From: Oscillatoriaceae cyanobacterium Prado104
Lineage (GTDB): Bacteria > Cyanobacteriota > Cyanobacteriia > Cyanobacteriales > Microcoleaceae
Assembly: GCA_025454405.1 (NCBI GenBank)
Contig: JALOON010000096.1
Location: 1-38,478 of the forward strand
Direction of reading: 5' to 3'
Length of the DNA: 38,478 nucleotides
The translations under genes were made by a program, and so were the position numbers. The notes below the pieces were generated by a model, which saw only the letters and a list, made by a program, of their open reading frames with translations, was not told the origin of the DNA and searched no databases. This document shows, one piece after another, positions 34,118-38,478 of this stretch. Positions within the stretch are counted from its first letter, which is position 1. Each line of letters begins with the position of its first letter.

Positions 34118-34345
34118 TCAAAGTTCTGCATTCATGTCTGCCCCCATTTCTTGCAGCCGCTGCGCCAATCTTTCGGCACGCTGCCTTTCTAAATTAGCCT
34201 GCTGTGCTAGCTGCTGATTTTGCTGTTGTAGCTGTTGTAGCTGTTGTAGCTGTGTTGCTGCTTCCCGCATTAAATCTTCTACTAAAGGCGGATCTAGCAC
34301 TTCATCCACAGGTAAAATAAATTCAGGAAACTGTTGGCAGCGGAA
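34118..34345 (-). pseudogene. Truncated C-terminal fragment resembling a Uma2/DUF820-type coiled-coil tail
   Basis: The frame reads QQFPEFILPVDEVLDPPLVE then a Gln-rich coiled coil (LQQLQQLQQQNQQLAQQANL) and ERQRAERLAQRLQEMGADMN. Such ERQRAERLAQ tails are typical at the C-terminus of cyanobacterial Uma2-family endonucleases. The upstream frame closes at a TAA at 34346-34348, exactly inside a dispersed repeat (34338-34397), so the nuclease part has been lost. A GTG at 34309 could still start a 63-residue peptide. Confidence 0.6.
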
Positions 34346-34397
34346 TTATTCATCTCTCTGGGTTCTCCCTCTGCGTTCTCTGCGTTCTCTGCGGTTA
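34338..34397. repeat. 60-bp dispersed repeat, copy B
   Basis: It matches the element at 15784-15843 from cagcggaattattcatctct through the ctctgcg tandem units to gcggtta. Its left end marks the truncation point of the Uma2-like fragment. Confidence 0.8.
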
Positions 34398-34470
34398 AAT
34401 CCTTCCGATAACCGGAATTGATATTATTCGTAAAAAAAACTCACTTTCTTGTCGCCCGTGCAATTGTTTC

Positions 34471-34501
34471 AAAAAAAATAGGGCGAGCAATGCCCGCCCT
34501 A
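34471..34501 (-). terminator. Rho-independent terminator of petH
   Basis: On the minus strand, tagggcg (34501-34495) pairs with cgcccta (34485-34479) and is followed by eight T. It lies 30 bp after the petH stop codon. Confidence 0.8.
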
Positions 34502-34531
34502 CAATTCAAATTAAATCATCCCGCAGATTAA

Positions 34532-35740
34532 TTAGTAAGTTTCAACGTGCCAGCGGTGTTCTTTCTTCAACTGTTTCTGATAGTCAGCCCAATTGACGCC
34601 GAACTTGCCTGCTGCTGCCGACATTCCATCATCAATGCCGCCTTCCATTCCCTTCAAACCGCAGATGTAAGTGTGAGTTTTCGGTTTTTGAACCAAGCCC
34701 CACAGTTCGTCTGCGTTTTCTTGAATCCGGTTTTGAATGTACATCTTGCCGCCGTCAGCATTCTTTTGCTCGCGGCTGATGGCATATGTCAAGCGGAAAT
34801 TATCGGGGAATTCGCGCTGCAATTGTTCCAACTCTTCTTTATAGAGAATGTTGGGAGTATAAGCAACTCCAAAGAACAGCCAAGCTAGACCTTTGAATTT
34901 GTACTCTGGATTGTTTTCTTTGAACATCCGCCACAAATAAGCGCGGAAAGGAGCAATACCCGTACCGGTAGCCATCATAATAATGGTGGCATCTTCGTCT
35001 TCGGGCAACAGCATTTCTTTGCCTACCGGGCCGGTGATTTTGACATCAGCACCGGGTTCCAAACCTGTGAGGAAAGTAGAACAAACGCCGAATACTGTTT
35101 CGCCGGTTTCCGGGCTTTTGTACTCCAGTCGGCGGACGCACAAAGAGACAGTTTTGTCGTCGAGATTGTCGCCGTGGCGGGTGGAAGCGATCGAATACAA
35201 GCGCAATTTGTGGGGTTTTCCGTTAGCGTCGGTGCCGTCTGGAATAATTCCAATACTTTGACCTTCCAGATAGTGCAGGTTGCCTCCAGAAATGTCAAAG
35301 GTGACGTGTTTGACTGTGCCGTCGCCGCCTTCTTTGACCAATTCTTCTGTAGAAATGCACTTGCCAATATAGGGATTGGCTGGCTTGTAGAGGTTAACTG
35401 GAACTTGAACTTTTTCTTTGGCTTGAGTCATGGATTTAGGGGTTTCTGCTGATTTCTGACTCTGTTGCCCCGTCGATACTGGTGCGGCTTTGCCGTTGGT
35501 GCTGGCAGCGCCGTTTGAGGGTCGAATGCTGACGATTTTGCCCCCCATGCGGGCAATCCTGCGCATTTCTTGATTCATGCGCTCGTAGGGTACGGTGATA
35601 AACACGCTACCGCTGCGGCGAATCGGCTGGCTCATTTGGTCAGTTACTTCGTTCTGACGCAACCCCTCAACTTCGTAAATAAAGATGCGGCTGCCTGACT
35701 CTGAGTTGGCTGCCACACCAGATATGCTCGGGCTGTACAT
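34532..35740 (-). CDS. petH: Ferredoxin-NADP+ reductase with N-terminal phycobilisome-linker domain
   Basis: Transfers electrons from ferredoxin to NADP+ at the end of photosynthetic electron flow. 402 residues from the ATG at 35738-35740 (MYSPSISGVAAN), the start seen in cyanobacterial PetH. Residues about 12-75 form a CpcD-like linker domain (RIFIYEVEGL, SVFITVPYERMNQEMRRI) that docks the enzyme on the phycobilisome. A Ser/Gln-rich hinge follows (about 76-105). The FAD domain has KLRLYSIASTRHG and the NADP domain GTGIAPFRAYLWRMF, ending HRWHVETY. Met104 (MTQAKEKVQVPVNLYKP, codon at 35429-35431) corresponds to the internal start that produces the short isoform in Synechocystis, so two isoforms are likely. 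Confidence 0.97.
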   Translation of the reverse strand: MYSPSISGVAANSESGSRIFIYEVEGLRQNEVTDQMSQPIRRSGSVFITVPYERMNQEMRRIARMGGKIVSIRPSNGAASTNGKAAPVSTGQQSQKSAETPKSMTQAKEKVQVPVNLYKPANPYIGKCISTEELVKEGGDGTVKHVTFDISGGNLHYLEGQSIGIIPDGTDANGKPHKLRLYSIASTRHGDNLDDKTVSLCVRRLEYKSPETGETVFGVCSTFLTGLEPGADVKITGPVGKEMLLPEDEDATIIMMATGTGIAPFRAYLWRMFKENNPEYKFKGLAWLFFGVAYTPNILYKEELEQLQREFPDNFRLTYAISREQKNADGGKMYIQNRIQENADELWGLVQKPKTHTYICGLKGMEGGIDDGMSAAAGKFGVNWADYQKQLKKEHRWHVETY

Positions 35741-36247
35741 TTGTTGCTTGTCCTTCACGATACAGAGTTATAAAGAATGAGAATGTGACGTGAGACTCAA
35801 TTTACTGTTTTCTTAAGGCAATCTGGACTAATTGGCCGCGCCAATCTCTCAGTCTCGCCTTTGGGCGGGAGTGTCAAGTTGCGATCGCTCGCGCCTCCAA
35901 TTCCCCACTAGCCGAACGTCACACTTGCTGAACTCGACGGCGTTCGGCTGTTGACCTATAGCTATTGTTGTCTGCGTGCTCCAAATATTTTACCCGATCG
36001 GGGGATCGGCCCCGATAAGTCGTTGCGATCGCCCGTCGCCCGTCGCTAATTCAACCTTTACAGAGGATACCTATATTTTGACTGGACCGATCCTGTTAGG
36101 GCAAGCAACCCCTACTAACCAGGCATCCTCGTCCATAAGCGACTCGGGAGTGTCAAAATAAATTGTTTGTGCAGACGGCTCGGGTCAGAAAAATTGACCC
36201 CAAAGGTGAAAATATCAAAAAAAATAAATTGCTGCTGCTGAGGTTGA
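35741..36247. other. petH upstream region with IS-end-like motifs, no gene
   Basis: No gene was found. gggagtgtcaa occurs at about 35867-35877 (after a small cgcc/ggcg hairpin) and at 36146-36156, and a related form follows the tnpB relic hairpin at 36485-36500. A 7-bp stem atcgggg/ccccgat is at 35997-36016 and a 6-bp stem gggtca/tgaccc at 36182-36200. The petH promoter must lie in the left part, but no box can be assigned. Confidence 0.5.
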
Positions 36248-36457
36248 GGTTGTAGGGGCGATCGCATTCTGGTAAGATTAACGGCTAAAGTTGGTATTAA
36301 TTACGCAGACGAAGCTGAAAGCCCCGTGACTTTAGTCCCGACAAGTGCAGCTTTCACAAGTAACCGCAACCTCGACTGCTGTCGGGGAAACGGACAGATG
36401 CCGTCTGACACGGCGATTAGGAATGAAACTGGTTGCGGATCTATCCCAAAAAGTTGA
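36248..36457 (+). pseudogene. C-terminal relic of an IS200/IS605-type tnpB
   Basis: The frame reads RLTAKVGINYADEAESPVTL, then SAAFTSNRNLDCCRGNGQMP, SDTAIRNETGCGSIPKS and a TGA at 36455-36457. This matches, from memory, the tail that follows the zinc ribbon in one cyanobacterial TnpB group. Upstream the frame closes at 36245. A hairpin typical of the element's right end follows 13 nt later (cccgc/gcggg, 36471-36489). The nuclease core is gone. Confidence 0.65.
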
Positions 36458-36470
36458 ATTCTCAAGCATC

Positions 36471-36489
36471 CCCGCTAATTGATTGCGGG
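36471..36489. repeat. Right-end hairpin of the tnpB relic
   Basis: cccgc at 36471-36475 pairs with gcggg at 36485-36489 around a 9-nt loop, followed by agagtgtcaac. The setting, just after the TnpB stop codon, is that of an IS200/IS605 right-end structure. Confidence 0.55.
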
Positions 36490-36581
36490 AGAGTGTCAAC
36501 TACCTTGAAGATTTCTCGGGTCTTCCAGAGCAAGCAGTCTGGTGATTGCAGCAGGCTGGTTTGGCTCGATCCCATCGGGGT

Positions 36582-36782
36582 AGCAAAGCCACAAAAATTC
36601 TGCTTGTCACTACCTGCGGGGTCTCGCTTAATCGCGACTTGAATGCCAGTTTGAATATTTTCAACTGGGAACCCTCGGCTTGAGGGAGATAGCCTGCTTA
36701 TCTTGGGATGGCCGACCACTCAACAGCGCAGGAAGTAAACGCCGAACCGCGATTAAAAACAGTTTTAGTCAGGTTTGGGTAA
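36582..36782 (+). pseudogene. Second decayed tnpB 3' end, directly upstream of prk
   Basis: The frame from 36582 reads LLVTTCGVSLNRDLNASLNI before a TGA at 36681-36683. CG-x3-NRDLNASLNI is the last half of the TnpB zinc ribbon and its RuvC-III Asp motif. After a frame change, AYLGMADHSTAQEVNAEPRL continues to a TAA at 36780-36782, plausibly the former tail. Stops and frame changes show it is dead. It ends about 50 bp before the prk start. Confidence 0.5.
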
Positions 36783-36829
36783 GTTTTATTAAGCAGTTAG
36801 TAAACATTGTTTTTTGTTAGAGGGAAACT

Positions 36830-37834
36830 ATGACCAGTAAGCCGGATCGCGTGGTTTTAATTGGCGTTGCCGGAGATTCCGGATGCGGAAAATCTACTTT
36901 TTTGCGCCGATTGACCGATTTGTTTGGGGAAGATTTCGTGACAGTAATCTGCCTTGACGATTATCACTGTCTCGATCGCAAGCAGCGCAAAGAAACGGGA
37001 ATTACCGCCCTTGACCCGAGAGCCAACAATTTCGACCTGATGGCCGAGCAAATGAAGGCTCTGAAAGAAGGTAAGGCGATTGACAAGCCGATCTACAACC
37101 ACGAAACCGGTGCGATCGACCCGCCGGAAAGAATTGAGCCGAATCACGTCATCGTAATTGAAGGTTTGCACCCGCTTTACGACGAGCGAGTTCGATCGCT
37201 CCTCGACTTCAGCGTTTACCTCGACATCAGTGACGAAGTAAAAATTGCTTGGAAAATTCAGCGCGACATGGCGGAACGCGGCCACCGCTACGAAGACGTG
37301 CTGTTTGCAATCAACGCTCGCAAACCGGATTTCTCGGCTTATATCGACCCGCAAAAGCAATACGCTGATGTGGTAATTCAAGTGTTGCCGACTAATTTAA
37401 TTAAGGATGATAAAGAGCGGAAGGTGCTGCGGGTGCAGATGATCCAGCGCGAAGGCGTTGCCAACTTTGAGCCTGCGTATTTGTTTGACGAAGGTTCGAC
37501 AATTAACTGGATTCCGTGCGGTCGCAAACTGACTTGTTCCTATCCGGGAATTAAGATGTACTACGGACCGGATTCTTTCTACGGTCACGAAGTTTCGATT
37601 TTGGAAGTGGACGGCCAGTTTGAAAATCTCGAAGAAGTGATTTACATCGAAAGCCATTTGAGCAAAACTTCTGCGAAGTACGAAGGCGAGTTAACTCACC
37701 TGTTGTTGCAGCACCGCGAATATCCCGGTTCCAACAATGGAACTGGTTTGTTCCAGGTGTTGGTGGGATTGAAGATGCGCGCGACTTACGAGAAGTTGAC
37801 TGCGAAGGAAGCGAAAGTTGCTGTTAGTGTTTAG
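36830..37834 (+). CDS. prk: Phosphoribulokinase
   Basis: Phosphorylates ribulose 5-phosphate to ribulose 1,5-bisphosphate in the Calvin cycle, in the cytoplasm. 334 residues, usual for the cyanobacterial enzyme. Walker A is GDSGCGKST (15-23). Cys19 and Cys41 form the N-terminal redox pair, and PCGRKLTCSYPG near 228-239 carries the C-terminal pair. The enzyme should therefore be switched off in the dark by disulphide formation and assembly with CP12 and GAPDH. Other motifs include CLDDYHCLDRKQRKETGITA and VIEGLHPLYDERVR. GAGGG lies about 6-10 nt before the ATG. A perfect terminator follows. Its upstream region is made of tnpB relics, so the promoter may be partly transposon-derived. Confidence 0.97.
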   Translation: MTSKPDRVVLIGVAGDSGCGKSTFLRRLTDLFGEDFVTVICLDDYHCLDRKQRKETGITALDPRANNFDLMAEQMKALKEGKAIDKPIYNHETGAIDPPERIEPNHVIVIEGLHPLYDERVRSLLDFSVYLDISDEVKIAWKIQRDMAERGHRYEDVLFAINARKPDFSAYIDPQKQYADVVIQVLPTNLIKDDKERKVLRVQMIQREGVANFEPAYLFDEGSTINWIPCGRKLTCSYPGIKMYYGPDSFYGHEVSILEVDGQFENLEEVIYIESHLSKTSAKYEGELTHLLLQHREYPGSNNGTGLFQVLVGLKMRATYEKLTAKEAKVAVSV

Positions 37835-37856
37835 AACTCTGACATGAAGGATTTGG

Positions 37857-37882
37857 GAGGCGCGATCGCGCCTCTTTTTTTT
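37857..37882 (+). terminator. Rho-independent terminator of prk built on a HIP1 octamer
   Basis: gaggcgcgatcgcgcctc (37857-37874) is a perfect palindrome whose centre is the HIP1 octamer GCGATCGC, followed by eight T. It lies about 23 bp after the prk stop codon. Confidence 0.9.
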
Positions 37883-37912
37883 ACCGCAGAGGGCGCAGAG
37901 AACGCAGAGAAG
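37883..37912. repeat. Inverted fragment of the ctctgcg dispersed repeat
   Basis: accgcagagggcgcagagaa and the following cgcagagaagag are the reverse of the tandem ctctgcg part of the elements at 15784 and 34338. It lies between the prk terminator and the McrC-like pseudogene. Confidence 0.7.
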
Positions 37913-37914
37913 AG

Positions 37915-38469
37915 TTAGGGGAGGATATTTGGAGAGAGAGAGGTTAAGAAGGTTTTTCCGGCTTCATTGAGATCGCTATTTAGGGAGAATGTTAGACTGC
38001 GAACTCGGATCTCGCCATGTGGGATATCTAGTGGCTGTTTGAGGTGTTGCGGGTAGATGAGAATTGCATTTTCGCAATTTAACGCATTTGCGTAGGCGAC
38101 TATTTGATGAATGTCGTTACTGGCTACTTTATCGGGTGTTTTGTATTTGGTATCTAAGACATATTGTACTTTTTTTGTGGCTCAATCGCGCAACAGTAAG
38201 TCAATTCGATCTGAATAATTTCGATCGTGCGTGACTCGGTGTTGTTGTTTGACAAAAAAGTCTTTTGGTGTATTTTTATTGAGCCATTCAGCGACAAATT
38301 GTTCGTATAAATTCGCCATGTCAATTAGAAAAGGGAGCATTTCGCGATCGCCTGTTTCGTGACTCGGCCCGGTATTTTCTAGACGGAACTTACCCCCCGC
38401 ACGAAATTCATTTCTTATGAAACCATTACAGGGCGAGACTTTCCTGGATCGGGAAAATCTCCTACATGA
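37915..38469 (-). pseudogene. McrC-like (McrBC restriction system) nuclease gene, disrupted
   Basis: Reading leftwards, the frame gives NGFIRNEFRAGGKFRLENTG, MLPFLIDMANLYEQFVAEWL, then YSDRIDLLLRD, a TGA at 38182-38184, ATKKVQYVLDTKYKTPDKVA and DIHQIVAYANALNCENAILI, ending at a TAA at 37915-37917. This is the C-terminal PDDEXK nuclease region of McrC: the RIDLLLRD Asp and the D-x-KYK motif (LDTKYK) are both present. The stop replaces what is probably a Trp codon by a single change, and another stop (TAG) closes the frame near the window edge. The gene is either broken or split. Its partner McrB GTPase would lie outside. It is not in the usual list of long frames because of the stop. Confidence 0.7.
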
Positions 38470-38478
38470 CTACAAGTT

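Noticed and set aside
36300..36440. Multi-branched RNA-like structure (ccgcaacc/ggttgcgg with inner hairpins) suggesting a riboswitch before prk
   Set aside because: The same stretch translates into a recognisable TnpB tail, so the structure is more simply part of a transposon 3' end. A guide-RNA-like function in the former element remains possible.
36462..36719. 85-codon minus-strand frame upstream of prk
   Set aside because: The plus strand of the same stretch carries recognisable TnpB zinc-ribbon residues, so the minus frame is incidental.
1..38478. tRNA or rRNA genes
   Set aside because: No cloverleaf with a GTTCGA-type T-loop or rRNA-like stretch was noticed on either strand by eye; a tRNAscan-SE run would be decisive.

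Overview
The window looks like a chromosomal segment of a filamentous, non-heterocystous cyanobacterium of the Microcoleus/Oscillatoria/Phormidium kind. The evidence is repeated HIP1 octamers (GCGATCGC), phosphoribulokinase with both cysteine pairs, a PetH with an N-terminal phycobilisome-linker domain, cyanobacterial-type pilB-pilT-pilC, a XisF-like serine recombinase, heptanucleotide tandem repeats in spacers, and many IS200/IS605/IS607 relics. The species is an inference; no rRNA or tRNA gene was seen.

Layout. (1) 1-4318, minus strand: grpE-dnaK-dnaJ (dnaJ cut by the left edge), a chaperone operon whose spacers hold decayed transposon pieces. (2) 4363-5295: an IS607-type remnant in which a truncated serine recombinase runs in frame into a TnpB that has lost its middle; it sits in the divergent space between grpE and pilB. 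(3) 5807-10581, plus strand: pilB, pilT, pilC, the motor ATPases and platform protein of type IV pili, with heptamer repeats in every spacer, then an unknown 205-residue protein. (4) 11651-11812: a near-consensus promoter and a Rho-independent terminator frame about 130 nt of non-coding sequence, a candidate small RNA. (5) 11861-16734: a GT39/ArnT-like membrane glycosyltransferase, a membrane-anchored coiled-coil protein, a repeat-rich spacer with one solitary 36-nt CRISPR-like repeat, and a small hypothetical gene. (6) 17438-29068: three tandem paralogues of about 1,150-1,200 residues, each with an N-terminal DUF4347 domain, a beta-helix region, a Pro/Thr linker and RTX calcium-binding repeats. 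They are probably secreted by a type I system encoded elsewhere. (7) 29320-32335: XisF-like recombinase, a second candidate small RNA, a VOC-fold protein and a short-chain dehydrogenase. (8) 32638-37834: homoserine dehydrogenase, a Uma2-like C-terminal fragment, petH, a 1.1-kb region with two tnpB 3' relics, and prk. (9) 37915-38469: a McrC-like nuclease gene broken by a stop codon at the right edge.

How the parts fit. GrpE, DnaK and DnaJ form one chaperone cycle; PilB, PilT and PilC together extend and retract pili for motility; PetH and Prk supply NADPH and ribulose bisphosphate for carbon fixation. The three RTX proteins are candidate surface or matrix proteins. The most interesting points are the DUF4347 domains with a conserved His/Cys pair resembling clan CD peptidases, mosaic sequence exchange among the three paralogues, the solitary CRISPR-like repeat behind an extended -10 box, two orphan promoter-terminator pairs, and the TnpA-TnpB chimera.
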